From NCBI RefSeq assembly GCF_033958435.1, contig NC_134161.1, positions 15,500,001 to 15,564,000 on the forward strand: a stretch of DNA of 64,000 nucleotides. Direction: 5' to 3'. Below, in pieces: positions 23,803 through 35,838 of the stretch (the first letter of the stretch is position 1; every line of letters begins with the position of its first letter). The position numbers and the translations under genes were made by a program. The notes under the pieces were generated by a model. It saw nothing but the letters and a program-made list of their open reading frames with translations. It was not told where the DNA came from and searched no databases. Source of the DNA: Carettochelys insculpta (lineage: Eukaryota > Chordata > Testudines > Carettochelyidae).

Positions 23803-24155
23803 AGGTTCAAACTCCCTCATCCAGAACTCTCTTGTCTGGCAACATCCCTTGTTCAGCAGGACAGTAGATGTTGCTGGACCAGAGAGTAGCTGCAAAACCC
23901 CAGCTGGGGAACCTCAGAAGCACCATGACTGGGAACCAGCTTGGGCGCAGAGACCTGCCAGCCATCTCAGCCATGAGGATCCCCGCCTGGCCAGGGGAAC
24001 CGCAGCTGGGAGCTAGCTGGGGCTCAGAACCTTGCTGGCAGACCTGGAAACCCAGCAGCCCAGTGGGGGATCCCTACAACTCTGGGGGCCCCGGTTCAGG
24101 CAGCCAGCCTGACCTCCCCTCATTCAGCAAGTATCCTCATCCAGGACCACTCAGG
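23803..24155. mobile_element. Non-autonomous DNA transposon remnant, possibly mariner/Tigger-like
   Basis: After a TA, it begins CAGGTTCAAACTCCCTCATC, and near the right end has the opposite-sense CCTCATTCAGCAAGTATCCT. The inside has TCTGGCAACATCCCTTG and CTGGACCAGAGAG. The left end resembles Tigger-type elements with a TA target. The GC-rich centre has open frames but no transposase motif. Confidence 0.45.
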
Positions 24156-24849
24156 TTGATGCAGAGAAAGGACACGCCATTAGTCCAACAATAGTTCACT
24201 TCAAAATTCTCAGCTCTTTGCACTGATACCATTATTGTGCTTTTAATCCGGCTACCTGGAAAATGCATGAAGTCTGGACAGTTGGACCAGTATTCCTTCC
24301 CCCAGGCAAACTGAGAAGAACAGCTTTAATTGGGGAAGGTGACAGATCCAACCGATCGCCCAAGGCTTTCCTCATGTCCCTCTTTACCCTCTTGCTGATC
24401 TGAAGAAGCACAAAGCAATTAAACCCTGTTAGGTGAGAGTTATTTTTAAGTGTGTGTCCAAAATCCGCCGCATTATGCTGCTCCCATCCGCTGCCGAACT
24501 CAGCACACTTGCCCTTTTGCCATCATTAGCACGAGGCAGTAAGGAAAATGACAGTATTGCCCCCTCAAGGCAGTTGTATGGAAAGCTTTGGAGAAAAGCC
24601 GAAGTAAATAACAATGACCCAGCAATTATCCAAGCATTGTTTATACCCATGCTAAATGCTCAAGCCACAAACCTGTTAAGCTGTAGCAATGTGGAAACCT
24701 ATTACAGGGAAGATTAAAAGCAACTAGCCAACGTAAACCATTTTTTCCTTTGAGCTGACACGCAGGATGGTCTGTAGTTCCTTTCTAAAGCTCACCTTGC
24801 TCTCTGCTCCATTTTGCACTTAGTTGAAACAGGCTGCAGTGTTCTGGAC
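24156..24849. other. Unassigned sequence with a possible conserved non-coding block
   Basis: 24420-24720 has a 94-residue ORF without a domain signature. Its even composition and lack of repeat identity make it a candidate for single-copy, possibly conserved, sequence. This is inference only. Confidence 0.35.
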
Positions 24850-24975
24850 TGGAAGGTGAGGCTAACCTGTGAAACTGGCTGTCCTGGAGCTTATGCAAAT
24901 ATAACCACCCGCAGCTGGACTTGAACCTAAGACCTCTGGAGCTTACTGCTGGCCAGCCTACCCTCAACACCCTCT
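24850..24975 (-). mobile_element. tRNA-like SINE, inverted copy
   Basis: On the minus strand it reads AAGCTCCAGAGGTCTTAGGT then TCAAGTCCAGCTGCGGGTGG, matching the B-box part of the SINE at 14855 and 39595. The A-box half is poorly preserved. Confidence 0.5.
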
Positions 24976-25160
24976 TCCCTGGTTTATTATTGTAACATAT
25001 GGTCACAATAGGCCAAAATCAAGGTGAAAATGAATTTACTCTTCTACGAGCATTACAAAGCAATATAGAAACATACAAGGTGACACTGAGGTTGGATGGC
25101 GGGGCTGTTGGACAGTTGGCTTCTGGTGGCTTGAGAATGAGGCACAGTGAATTTTGACTA

Positions 25161-25455
25161 AGGTCATGTCTATATTTCTGGGAAGATCGACCCAGTCAGG
25201 GTTGTTATCTGGAGTTTTATTTTGTGCATCTGGTGGAAATGTGCAAAATAGATCTGTCTGCTGTTGAAGTCAATCCCTGTACTCCTCTCTATCATGAGGA
25301 GTAAGGAAGGTCAACGGGAGAAACTCTCCTGTTGACCTCCCTAATTGAGGACAGACCTTAAAGTCGACTGCAGATACATCAATTCTAGCAATGCAATTGC
25401 TGTGGCCAGCTTTGTGTATCTGCAGTTGACTATAAGATTTAGAGTAGACCAAGCC
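25161..25455 (-). mobile_element. M1 MITE, copy 3 (inverted, near full length)
   Basis: A 295-bp reverse-complement M1 copy with both ends recognisable: AGGTCATGTCTATATTTCTG at the left and TTTAGAGTAGACCAAGCC at the right. The centre holds AGGAAGGTCAACGGGAGAAA. Flanks CTA and TCA do not match well. Confidence 0.7.
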
Positions 25456-27267
25456 TCAGGATAAGGACTTGCAGGTTGCATCTATTTTTTGTTTTGCCAT
25501 AGGGACAGGGGGTGGTTATCTGGAAATAACTAAGTGGAAATTGTATTTACTCTGACTTGAATACCTTTTTAATGATTAAATGCATGAATAATTTCACCAT
25601 TAATTAGAGTTTCTGAAATATCAGTGAGCATATGCAGAGCACCGCCTCTCTTCGCCCTGAGAAAAGGGTAAAGGCAAGAGGCATTTCAGATGAGATGACG
25701 GAAGTGGGAACAGAGACAAGCAGGCCCCATTCTCCTCCCGATGCTCAGAATGTCAGCTGGAAATGGAGCATTGTTGCTAAATGGCAGTGTCTGATCTCAA
25801 GGCCTAAGGTGTAGAGCTGAGGCCATGCACTGTCTGGAAGAGAATAACATCTCGCTTAGACAAATGTCAAAAGAGGCAGTTGTGATGCATTGAGCAAGCC
25901 TGCCCTGTGTTTCTCGGGGTCGATCACATGCTGTGCCTCTCAGCCAGCCTCACAATTCTTGGGGAGCACTGTCTGACCCCCAGAATGGCTGCAGCAAAGG
26001 CTCAAAGGTGGCAGAAGAATCAGTGTCTCCTGCCATTGGCTGTTAATAGGATTAGTTGATACTAAAGTACATAGGTGACCAGTGAACACCACACGGGCTG
26101 CTTTAAAGAGAGAATGAGCAGTACATAGCCAAGACATCAGACTAAAAATAAAACAAAGTAAGGACATAGTAATCAACAGTGAGCATCAGGTCAGCAGACC
26201 AGTAACCAGTAGCTTGTCTCAGTCATTTTCCAGGGCCGCCCTCGCCGGGGGAGCTGCTCAAGCCATGGGTCAACATTCCTTCCTAACCCCTCTGAGTTAG
26301 AGAATGATTCATGTGCCTGAGACAGGAAGGCTTGCACTATCAAATGTATGGGGCCCCTCTAGGGTCCCAAAGCCAATCCTTGTTTCTGTCTCTCCCCTGT
26401 GCATGAATGCACAAATTCGCACACAAGCCCATGTTTTCAAAAGCACCCAAGTCCCAGGTTCAAAAGTAACTCAGGCACGTTGGACAATGATTCTCAAAAT
26501 CATGTAGATCCACATCCCGAGAGGTGACAGATGCTTTGGGGCTGTGCCTTCGGTGCCTAAGTCACTTAGGGGTTTTTCTTAAAAGTTCACCCTAAATTGC
26601 TTGAAAATAGGGCTTAGGCTCCTTAGGTAGTTTTCAAAGCTGTCAGTAATAGGCTCTGCTGATGTGGGACGGGGTGCTTCAAATTGTCATGATGCCGTCC
26701 CTTAATGGCCGCCCGCTGACAGTAATGATGGTGATGAAAGCTGAGCATTCACAATGCTTTACATATTCATTGTGCTGCACTAATAATCTTCACAGTACCC
26801 TTGAAAATACAGTGAAACCTGCACAGAAAGTCACCATGATTAGGCCAGCTCCTAATTTGAGGCTGCTTCCCGGTGACCCCAAGCCCCATTGTGCTCCCTT
26901 ATTTGGCAAGCCTGCCTCCTGCAAACCGCCAGGTTTTGGGTGGCCGTCTGAGACGGGTTTCATTCTGCTGGTTTTGTGCTTAAGTTCCTTGGCTGTCCAG
27001 TGAGGCGCCCTGCCCTGCCCTGCCCTGCCCCATGTCTGTGAGGGCTCACAGGCTACAGACATGGGATAAGTCCCTGAGCTAGGTCAGCTGCATCTCAGCG
27101 GGAAACCTGGAAGCCCTGGACATAGGCTTCCTTCACTGCAAGCCTTCAGGGCAGGATGGGGAATGTGTGCTCCCGGGACCCCTAACTACCTGCCCCTGGG
27201 GTTGTACAACTTAGCAGATTCATTGGGTCCACCACTATTTCAATTCAGTTCAAAGCTCATCAGTAGC
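25456..27267. other. Unassigned sequence
   Basis: No supported gene. 26520-26650 contains GTGCCTAAGTCACTTAGGGG and AGGCTCCTTAGGTAG, which look repeat-derived but cannot be placed. 27008-27029 is a (CCCTG)n-type short tandem run. Confidence 0.4.
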
Positions 27268-27412
27268 TGGCTGCGACCGACTTGCTGGGTGACTCTGGGC
27301 ACGCTACTACACTTCTCTCCTCTACGCTTCAGTGTCCTCCCCCGCCCTTGGTCTATACATTTGTACAGCACCCAGCACAATAGGATCCTAATTTCGGTCA
27401 AAGCCTCTGGAC
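27268..27412 (+). mobile_element. MIR/L2-like remnant
   Basis: CTTGCTGGGTGACTCTGGGC and later TTTGTACAGCACCCAGCACA match the same ancient repeat tail seen at 12150 and 52970. Confidence 0.55.
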
Positions 27413-28969
27413 CAGAGTCAGCAAACGGTCTGAGGCGCAGGGCTGAAATGTGACTGTTGACCTCTATGCATGGTCCGAGTGCCAGGGATACTTTCTAAAG
27501 TCACTAATAGTCCTACCCACCACAGCTTCATTCATAAATAAATAGATACAGATGCAGAGCTTTACTCTTTAGTGTGATCCTTGGCCTTTACCTTAGTGAG
27601 CACTCCGGCAGGGGGCCCTGTATTTGGGGCTCCGGCTCCATGGCAGAGGCTCTGCCCCATCCCCTGGCCCCATACTTGGGTGGGGGCACCTCAGCAGTGG
27701 CTCCAGCCCTGTGCTTTGGCTGTAGCCCCGTGGCTGGGGCTCCAGCCCCATGCTCTCACCCCCTCCCATGCTACATGGGGGGGGGTGGGACCAGAGCCCC
27801 CGCTGAATGCCGCTCCAAATCGGCTTGCATGCTGAGAGTGGCACAGGTGCTGGGGGCTGCTGACCCCTGCCTAGACACTCCCATAATGCGCACTAATAAT
27901 ACTAATGCATACCTTACCCACAATAGCATCATGTAGAGCCTCAGGAATCCCTTTGGCCCCAAGCTGCTGCATCATGCACACACTCTGGTCCAAAGCCTCA
28001 GCTAAAGTGTGCAGCTGAACTATCCGGAGGCTACCCGGACCACACTGCCCCTCCAGAGCTTCTGGGAACTCGCCCCAGAAACAGCCAACCCCTCTTGTAA
28101 CCAGGGTCTCACAGAAAAGCAAGTGCTGTTCTGCAGCCTTCCCACCTCTCTGCTGCTGCTGCTAAAAGCAGGTACACCTGGGAAGCTGGTGATGCTGATA
28201 TCTTCCTCGCCTCCAGCCAAGTGCAGTTTGTGCAGCTCGCTGCAATATGCTCTGCCTTCAGGAACCTCTCCAAACAAAAAAGCTGCTAAACTCTAGGGCC
28301 AACAGGGAGTGAGGCTGAGGGAGGAGGTCTGTACTCTGGAGAGGCCACCAGACTTCTTTTGGTTTCAAGCCTCTGCAATCAGTGATTTACACTTCTCATC
28401 CCTCCAGCTGGCAGAGGCGTGGGGAGCGTCATGATGGCAGAGTCTCTTGGGGGCAACACAAAAACAGATGGCCGTAGGGCACTGGGGAAGTCCTGTTTTC
28501 CCCCCAACCCTTATCAGTATCATCTGGGATAAGAGGCAGCTGTGTGCTGGGACTTGCTTGTCTCATTCTATTGGGTGCACGTCACTTGGAAACTTATTAT
28601 CAAGGATATTTACAGCCCTGCCTCACTGGGGGCTGAGGAAGGGACACTGCCATCTGTGCCTGTTTGGAGACTGGAGAGCCAGCAAAGGGTTCAGAGTCAG
28701 GGAGTTTCTGCTCCTAGGGTTTGGCATGGGGAGGAGGGATTCCCAGGAGCATTCCACGCACACAAAAGATGGAAGAGAGTCCCTCTGGCCCTTCCTAGCA
28801 CCCCAGGGGATGGCATGTCACCCCACAGTGGGCTAGGGAGGAGACAGGACCATGGTGCTGCCACCTCCATCCATGTCTGACCCACGGAGATGTCCTCCCC
28901 AGCCTGGAAAGAGACATGGAGTATTTGAGAGACTGGCGCCATCTTGGCTGACGCCCCTGGTATCTTCAG
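27413..28969. other. GC-rich unassigned sequence
   Basis: 27590-27860 is a GC-rich tract with irregular GGGGCTCC/CCAGCCC-type repeats. Many overlapping ORFs on both strands follow from few stops. No domain or exon structure is evident. Confidence 0.4.
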
Positions 28970-29350
28970 GGCTAGAAACAACATACATGTGTACATCTAG
29001 GAACAAAGCATATAGGCCGGGGAACATGAGCTTTGGAAGCCATGACTCAGTAAAAGATGTGGGGGTTGTTGTGGGTAATACACTGAACTTTAGCTCCTAG
29101 TGTGACTGTGGCCAAAAAATGTAATGGGATTCTGGGGGATGTAAAGAGGGGAATCTTCAATAGAACTCAAATGTTTCTTTTACCTGGTTTTGGCACTGGT
29201 GCGACTGCTACTAAAATCCTGTGTCCAGTTCTGGTGCCTACGATTCTAGAAGGGTGATAAATTAGTGAAGGTTTGAAAACAGCTAAAGGATTGGAAAACA
29301 TGCCTAACAGACTCCAGGAGCTCAGTTTGTTTGGCTTAACAAAGAAAACA
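28970..29350 (+). mobile_element. CR1 LINE, first part (split by a MITE)
   Basis: With frame changes, ORF2-like fragments KDVGVVVGN, KCNGILGD and KGLENMPNRLQELSLFGL appear in CR1 order. It stops at 29350, where a MITE begins, and continues at 29707. The frame is broken by several indels and stops. Confidence 0.75.
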
Positions 29351-29706
29351 GGATTACCATATTGGAACTATCAAAAAGAGGACACCCCAGAGAGGGAGCG
29401 TATCTGTATCAGTATCTACCAACCCACACTGTTTCGATGTGTTATCTGTATTACAACATAAGATAATGTGTTATATGTACTATGACACATTCTCTCGGCG
29501 GTTGCTTGATAACGAGTCGGATGTCTTCAAGTCGCCTCCTCTTTGTGAATCTGATGATAGCTAATCAGCCCCATTCTGGAGCTGTAGGCTTTATCACAGA
29601 AGGGGCAGGCATTGGTAGCTGTGGGAGGTAACACAACTTGTGTTGGTAGATAGATGTACTCCCTCTCAGGAGTGTCCTCTGTTTTGAATATTCAAATATG
29701 GTAAGG
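29351..29706. mobile_element. Mariner-like MITE (family M4) inserted in a CR1
   Basis: The left end GGATTACCATATTGGAAC and right end CAAATATGGTAAGG are inverted. Adjoining arms share the AGAGAGGGAGCGTATCTG versus GTACTCCCTCTCAGGAGTG pattern, as in the copy at 31493-31693. Between the arms are about 160 bp not present in the short copy. The CR1 reading resumes on the other side, so the insertion is clear even though the flanking duplication is eroded. Confidence 0.7.
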
Positions 29707-29915
29707 GCTGACTTCATCACAGTCCAGAAGTATCTACATGGGCCATGAATACTTAATAATGAACTCTTCAATCTAGCAGAGAAAGGTTGAACGTGGTCCA
29801 GTTGCTGGACATGAGATGAATTCAGCCTGGAAATGAAGCACACGTTTTGAAGGGTGAAAGCACTGGAACAATTCAGCAAGGGCTGTGGTGGCTTCTCCCT
29901 CACTGGCCACTGTAT
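29707..29915 (+). mobile_element. CR1 LINE, second part
   Basis: GACTTCATCACAGTCCAGAA, TCTAGCAGAGAAAGGTTGAA and GGAACAATTCAGCAAGGGCT continue the CR1 ORF2 end interrupted at 29350. The CR1 3' tail itself is not recognisable. Confidence 0.7.
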
Positions 29916-29917
29916 AA

Positions 29918-29995
29918 CCATTCAGATATAACAGACTTTCGTCATTAACGGACATCCCGTCCCCCTATTAGTCCATTAAACTGAGGGTTTATTGT
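29918..29995 (-). mobile_element. Possible DNA transposon end
   Basis: On the minus strand it starts TACAATAAACCCTCAGTTTA and continues ATGGACTAATAGGGGGACG. A TACA start with a run of this type resembles mariner/Tigger-class ends, but only one end is seen. Confidence 0.35.
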
Positions 29996-30964
29996 ATTGT
30001 GGAAATCCTACACAGTCCTTGCTCTGCCAGTGCTGCCTAGCGCTTCTGCCAGCCCTCTCTGCACAGGGGTGAATTTCACCCACTGAGGTTTACCTAAAAA
30101 ACAAAATCAATCTTTCCTGTCTAGTGTCACTTTCCTCCAAAGGTCAGTGATGAGCCACAAATGAAGCCAAAAGGTTTCTTCTCTAAACTAGGAGAAGGGA
30201 AAGAACCCTGACCTGTCCCTAGTTGGCAGTCACTGCCCTGCTGCTATCATAAAAGCACGATAGGCAAGCCCAGCTCAATTAGCTAGTGACACTGTCTGTA
30301 TTCTGAGTTAATAATACAGTGGAAATTAGCATTGCAATGTACTTCTCATTGGGTTTTTTTTTAAATTCAATTTTTTACCACTTTCACGTGGATTAATACC
30401 CAGATGGAGCCCTTGAAAGGTTAAAAGCTTGTATCCTGGATCACATCTATATATACTGCTTACAAAATATCCAGTTCATTCAAGTCTCAATTTTTTCTGC
30501 AGCTAAGGCAGTTTCCTGGGGGGCAGGGGGAAGAGCTGTTATACAACCTCCCAGTTATGTAGATGTGATAGTTACTTCTGACATTGGTAAATAACAGTTC
30601 AGTATGCACCAACACTGTGTTCGTACCCTATCATGCTAAGTCTTGAGCCATGATTTAGATGTTTGCAGCTGATTAGAGGTTTTTGGACTGTAGCAAGCGA
30701 TTTGTACGGTGCATTCCAATCTTATTTTATGCACACGGAAGGGGGGAAGTGATTAGTGGTCTTTGGGGAAAAAATGTCTAGTAAATTGCTATTCTGATCA
30801 AGGTAAATCAAGCCATCAGGTATAATGATCCGGTGCCGTCTGCAAACCAGTCATGCCTGGAGCTATTCTGTGTTCATAGGAAAATAAAGACCTTATCTTT
30901 TTCTCTTCTTCCATGGAAACACTTCTCTTCCCCATTGTGTCCCATCCTAACCCAAGGAAAGCAA
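29996..30964. other. Unassigned AT-rich sequence
   Basis: No gene or repeat supported. Confidence 0.4.
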
Positions 30965-31190
30965 TGCTTAGCTCCTTTCATCTGGAGCTCTCAAAGCCCA
31001 TTAGGTTAAATAAGCCCTGCAACATTTCTGGCACAGAAGCATAGTTACACCCATGCCATTCATTGATCAAATGAAGGTATAGAAAAGAAGTGATTTGTCC
31101 CATGTTTGCACAGTCAAGTCCATAGCAGAGCTGGGGCATAAAATTTAGGAGCTGTTATACATAGGCTTTTGCTTTAATCTTCAGACCATA
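30965..31190 (+). mobile_element. MIR/L2-type remnant
   Basis: CTTTCATCTGGAGCTCTCAA, GAAGTGATTTGTCCCATG and CATAGCAGAGCTGGGGCAT follow the order of ancient amniote repeats of this class. Confidence 0.6.
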
Positions 31191-31492
31191 TTGCCTTGCT
31201 CATATTTCATTTTCTACACACAGAGTAACACACACACATCCCCTCCAGTTGGTGCTTCCTCCATATTACGGAAGACAATCAGTGGAGAAAGCACAAATAT
31301 AAAGTCACCATGGGCAACAGAAGGTAGAGTGCTTCTCACATTGCAATGCCAGCCCAGATGCGAAAAAGTATTTAGGTCTCTAACTCATCAAAATTAAGGA
31401 TAAATCTATCATCCTGTGTCCTAAATCATTTAAAGGTGCCTAGAAAACGGAGTCAGACACCAGCTTAGCGTTTCCAATGGTTGAACTATATA

Positions 31493-31693
31493 GGGTTACC
31501 ATACTGGAATGCTCAAAAAAGAGGGCACCCCTGAGAGGGAGTGTATCTGTATCAGTATCTACCAACCCACGTTGTATTAATGCACTAGCTATTTACTATA
31601 ACACATTAGTACAACATGAGCAGGTAGATCCTGATACAGGTACACTCCCTCTCAGGGATGTCCTCTTTTTTGAACATTCCAATATGATAACCC
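31493..31693. mobile_element. 201-bp palindromic MITE (family M4) with TA duplications
   Basis: Terminal inverted repeats of about 63 bp differ at only six positions that I count, all transitions. Left GGGTTACCATACTGGAATG pairs with right CATTCCAATATGATAACCC. TA flanks both ends (31491-31492, 31694-31695). A TA target is typical of Tc1/mariner elements; the parent transposase is not here. The 91-residue ORF across it is a by-product. Confidence 0.8.
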
Positions 31694-31695
31694 TA

Positions 31696-32812
31696 GATAA
31701 TAGCTACTGGATTCTGCAATGTTTAAGGAAGAGTGGTGGGACCCATGCTTGACTGTGGGTACTTTGTATTAAGACAGTTGGATCACATGGGTGGATGATG
31801 GCTTTCAAACTCCAGAATGTAAAACCAGTTCTAGGTGCCTTGGCGCTGCCTGGGGCACAGGCATATAAATGACCCTGGCTCTGCAAATGAATAGGCTCCC
31901 AGTTACGGGGCATACTCCCATGGTTGGACCAGCTCCACACATGCCTGGATTTTGAATTAGATTAACTCCAGCAGTGAATGGCCCAGTAACATCATTACAA
32001 AATGAAGGTTTGCACAGTCTGTTAAGGGACATAATCTTTGGTACCTGGTCTCTTTTTGTAGCTTTGCCAAGCCTTGAAATTTGTTCCTGTCCCTCTGCTT
32101 CCTCTGACTCCTGACTTCCTCCACCGCTTCTTTTGTTGTCAGGAGGAGGCTACCTTGGAAATCACAGTCAACCACCCTGGTGGCAGCAAACCCATGCTGT
32201 TCTGAAATCTTTGCCTTCCTGAGCAGCAAGTTCCCCCTGCCCCTTCTCTGTTTACGATCATCTCCAGTCCCAGCGTTCATTTCCATCCAAACTTTCAACA
32301 TTGTTCCTTTTTATGTAGTGCCGCTTTTAATTTCCCTCCCTAACGGAAGCGATTGTGTTGTAAATGCCACATTAGTTGCCGTGAAATGGAGATGGAATTG
32401 ATTTTCATTTCGCAGATTTCACAGCCTGCCCCAGAACTTTCTGCCTGATTACCAGTGCTCAGAAATGCACAGGGCTCTGAAAGGTTCAGAAGTGATTGTG
32501 TAACTTGGCATATAAAATGGCTAGAGTCCCAGCTGAACCCGTTCAGAGATGGATCCCTGTGTCTTGGCTAGATGTTTTCTGCCAAGCATTGGAAATTATG
32601 AATGTTCTGTGCTCTGGCGACATGCTCACATAGTTCAGCTCCACGTCATCACCTGACTTTACCTGGCTCATTTTTCCATTTGCAGGAAGGTCAAGGGAGG
32701 AGTGAGGTTGCTGTCCTTTATTCCGAGCAGTGGGACTTGAGTTGGTTCTGCCCCATTGACAGTCCATTAAAAGGAACAATTCCAGAATATGTAAAAATGT
32801 TGTTATTCCTCT
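31696..32812. other. Unassigned sequence
   Basis: No supported gene. ORFs of 60-114 residues lack motifs. 32330-32430 looks single-copy and AT-rich. Confidence 0.4.
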
Positions 32813-33181
32813 TTATTCAGCACTGGCATATTGCATCCGGTTCTGCCACGCACCCCAGTATAGGAAGGAGGTGGATGCATTGGGGAGGGTCCAGTGGAGG
32901 GCAATCAAAAAGATTAGGGGACTGGAGCACATGACCTGTGAGGAGAGGGTGAAGGATTTGGACTTATTTAGTTTGCAGAAGAGAAGAGTGAGGGGTGATT
33001 TCATAGCAGCCTTCAACTTCCTGGAGCAGGGGCTCTAAGAGAGCTGAGAGAGGCTGTTCTCAATGGTGACTGATGGCAGAACAAGGAGCCATGGTCTCAA
33101 GTTAGTGTGGGAGGCTGAGGTTGGATGTTAGGAAAAACAATTTCACTAGGAGGGTGGTGAAGCACTGAAATGCGTTACTTA
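32813..33181 (+). mobile_element. CR1 LINE C-terminal/3' part, first half
   Basis: AGTGGAGGGCAATCAAAAAG, GATTAGGGGACTGGAGCACA and TTTGCAGAAGAGAAGAGTGA match the CR1 ORF2 C-terminal region. The element is cut at 33181 within the GCGTTACCTAG-type sequence by an M2 MITE and resumes at 33512. Confidence 0.82.
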
Positions 33182-33508
33182 GGTTATGTCTAGACTAAAG
33201 GGAAATGGTGGCAAAAGATATGCAAATTGCTCACCACAATTTGCATATCTTTTGCCAACCCTTCAGTCGACAGAGGCTTTTCTGACATTTGGCCCCTCCA
33301 CATGGGACAAAAGTCAGGGGAAAAAAAGAAAAAAACCCTGTTGAGACATCCCTTGTGCCTTGTGGAATGAGGTTTACAGGGATGTTGACAGAACATTCTT
33401 GACTTGGCAGAACCTTTTCTGGGAGATCTACAATCTGGACGCACTCTGTCAGCAGAAGTTTTGTTGACATATCTTTTGTCAACAGAAGCCTGCAATCTAG
33501 ACAAAGCC
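33182..33508. mobile_element. M2 MITE inserted in a CR1, with a perfect internal hairpin
   Basis: Ends GGTTATGTCTAGAC and TCTAGACAAAGCC are inverted. Flanks are TTA (33179-33181) and CTA (33509-33511), and the broken CR1 should read CTA at this place, supporting a three-base duplication. Inside, 33210-33229 and 33237-33256 form a perfect 20-bp inverted repeat with a 7-base loop. TCTGTCAGCAGAAG and TTGTTGACATATC relate it to the 6794 and 35436 copies. Confidence 0.8.
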
Positions 33509-33511
33509 CTA

Positions 33512-33672
33512 GAAAGGCGGTGGAATCTTCATCTCTTGAGTTGTTCTGAGTCCTGGCTTGACAGAGTCCTGGTTGGGATGATTTAGTTTGTTGATCCTGC
33601 TTTGGGCAGGGGGCTGGACTTGATGGCCTCTTGAGGTCTCTTCTAGCCCTAGGAGTCTATGATTTCATGATT
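33512..33672 (+). mobile_element. CR1 LINE 3' end, second half
   Basis: GGCGGTGGAATCTTCATC, GACAGAGTCCTGGTTGGGAT, TTGATGGCCTCTTGAGGTCT and the terminal GAGTCTATGATTTCATGATT complete the element broken at 33181. Confidence 0.85.
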
Positions 33673-35435
33673 CCAGTATATTAATCCAACACTAGGTGTC
33701 TCTGCTTGCTCTGCAGAGTTCCAGGCAAAGTACTGACCGTGGTAAACATGTCAGACAGAGCTGGAACTCAAGCTGTGAGAGAGCCTATTTATTTGTGTCT
33801 GTTGCTTTAGCTGTTTCCTTTTATGAATTGCTCCTGTTTAAATACTTGCCAAGTGAATGTGTGGGGTCATGAGCAGTGGCATACTACCATAAATATTTTG
33901 CTAGCAACCCAAATAATGCATTAAGCATTATTTTAAAATTGTCAATAAATGAACAAATTCACAAAACTTTCTTTTTGTGCGTAGCAAATTCAGAAGCATC
34001 AAGACTTGTGGAACAAGTTGCTGCGAACAGTTCACTCAGCATTAGGCACAACTAAGGGATTTAGTGGAGTATAAAGGAAAATTCCCAGATATCCAGGAGA
34101 ACATGGAAAATCCTCCCTATTGCCTTCCACATGAACCCTAAAATGCCTGAGAATAATGTACTGCTCCTTCACAAGATCAGTGTCAGGAACAGACTTCCCC
34201 AGTTCCAGTCCAGATATGAGTGCTCTTCTAGGGCGGCATGACCCTTTGTGCATGTGTGTGAGTGAGAGAGAGAGGCTTAGAGGAGAACTGCAAGTAAGTG
34301 ACATAAAGACAAGCTGTTTGAAATCAGGCGAAAGATGCACTTTGACAAGGATAGATGGAATGACATTGTTTTGCTGAGCTGGATGCAGCTAGCATGCAAA
34401 TTCTCTTGGGTTTTTTGGTCGGAAGGGGGGAAAAAAAACCTTCAAAAACCCAGCAGCTTTATCAAGCCTTCGAGTCCTTTTGCATCCAAAAGTGGATATT
34501 GATTTTCTACCTGTGACTGCTGTAAATGAGAATTTCTCTGTCGAAGCCGAGGCCTGTGCTAGTTGTATTTCTTATCTCTTTAAATATGATTACCTGCACT
34601 TCACGGTTTCATGGTTAAAATCATAATGAACTTTGCCAGCCAAGTCAGTCTATCATCTCCAGCTTGTTTGTGTATGTGATCAAATGAATTCTCTCACTGG
34701 TTACTCACGGCTCTATCCGCAGGCTACAGGTTTATTGACTTACCACTAATTTTCTTGTCAGGATAATTCTTCCAATCAAGATTTAAAACAAACTGGGAGG
34801 TTACTGAAGTGCTCGAGATTAAAGTCCTAATGCATTCTGATTTGATTAAGATACTTCTTACCTTTAGGCTTATGTGGTTTTTGGCTGGACGCTGGAGGGT
34901 GGAAGGAATAGATTTTTACTTCAGTGCAAAAACTTCTCTTAAAGGAAGCAGGATGTTTGTTTAGAGAACTCCCTTCTCCCATGTCAACATCTGCTGTGCC
35001 GTATTGGCTCACAGGGTGGGGAAGAAATAGATTATTCCAACTGCATCAACCTACAGGCTGCTGCTGGCTGTAATTTTCTTCAATTTCTTGCCGTGCAAAG
35101 CAAGCCTGTTCATTTTGTAAGTGGCGCTTTTGTGTGTGACCTATATTTTGAAAACTGATGGGGTCACCACCTCCCTCCTCCCACCCTGTTGAACTGAGGA
35201 ACATCTGTGAGCTGCACGGGCTTGTATTTATTTAGGAGATTATTTAAAAGACACAGTTGATATTAGTAAAAAGAAGGGCGTGCTTTGCCCCCCTCCCACT
35301 TTGGAAATGAAAGCCTAGCCTCTTGCTACCCCTGAATAAGCAAGAGCATTCCTTGGTATCGCTTTCCTTCAAGGCTGACTTAGAAGGAACATTATCATTC
35401 TCCATTGATCCTCTGCTAGTCTCCTTTTTCCCTCA
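33673..35435. other. Unassigned AT-rich sequence
   Basis: Contains a GTGTGTGAGTGAGAGAGAGA tract at 34253-34275. 34550-34640 is AT-rich with single-copy character. No gene supported. Confidence 0.4.
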
Positions 35436-35838
35436 CGGCCTGTGTCTACACTACAGTGAACTGTCCACAGAAGTCACTGTCTCAAGAGATTTCCCAACAA
35501 AACCTCTGTCATGGGAGTGCAGCCACACACACAAGCCAGTTGGAAGAGTGTTCTGCTACCCGGCCGCGCTCTCGACAAAACAGGCATCCGGAAGCACAGC
35601 AAACAGGGCTGCCCATTGTTCTGGATGCATGTCTGTTGAGAGAAGGCCCCTCAGATGGTCCACACACCTTTTTTAATTGGCAGAATCCATCATCAGCAGA
35701 GTTACACCTCATGGCTGAGAGTAAGAAGCTGCCGGCAAAAGTGCTGAGTTTTGTCGACCAACTGTTGACAAAACACATTTTGTGTGTGGACGTTCTACCA
35801 GTTTTGTCGACAGAACTCTCTCTAGTGTAACTGAGGCC
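35436..35838. mobile_element. M2 MITE, copy 3 (about 400 bp)
   Basis: Ends CGGCCTGTGTCTACACTACA and TCTAGTGTAACTGAGGCC are inverted. Internal GAAGCACAGCAAACAGG and TTTTGTCGACCAACTGTTG match the 6794 copy in order. No matching three-base flanks remain. The 124-residue ORF across it is a repeat artefact. Confidence 0.7.
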
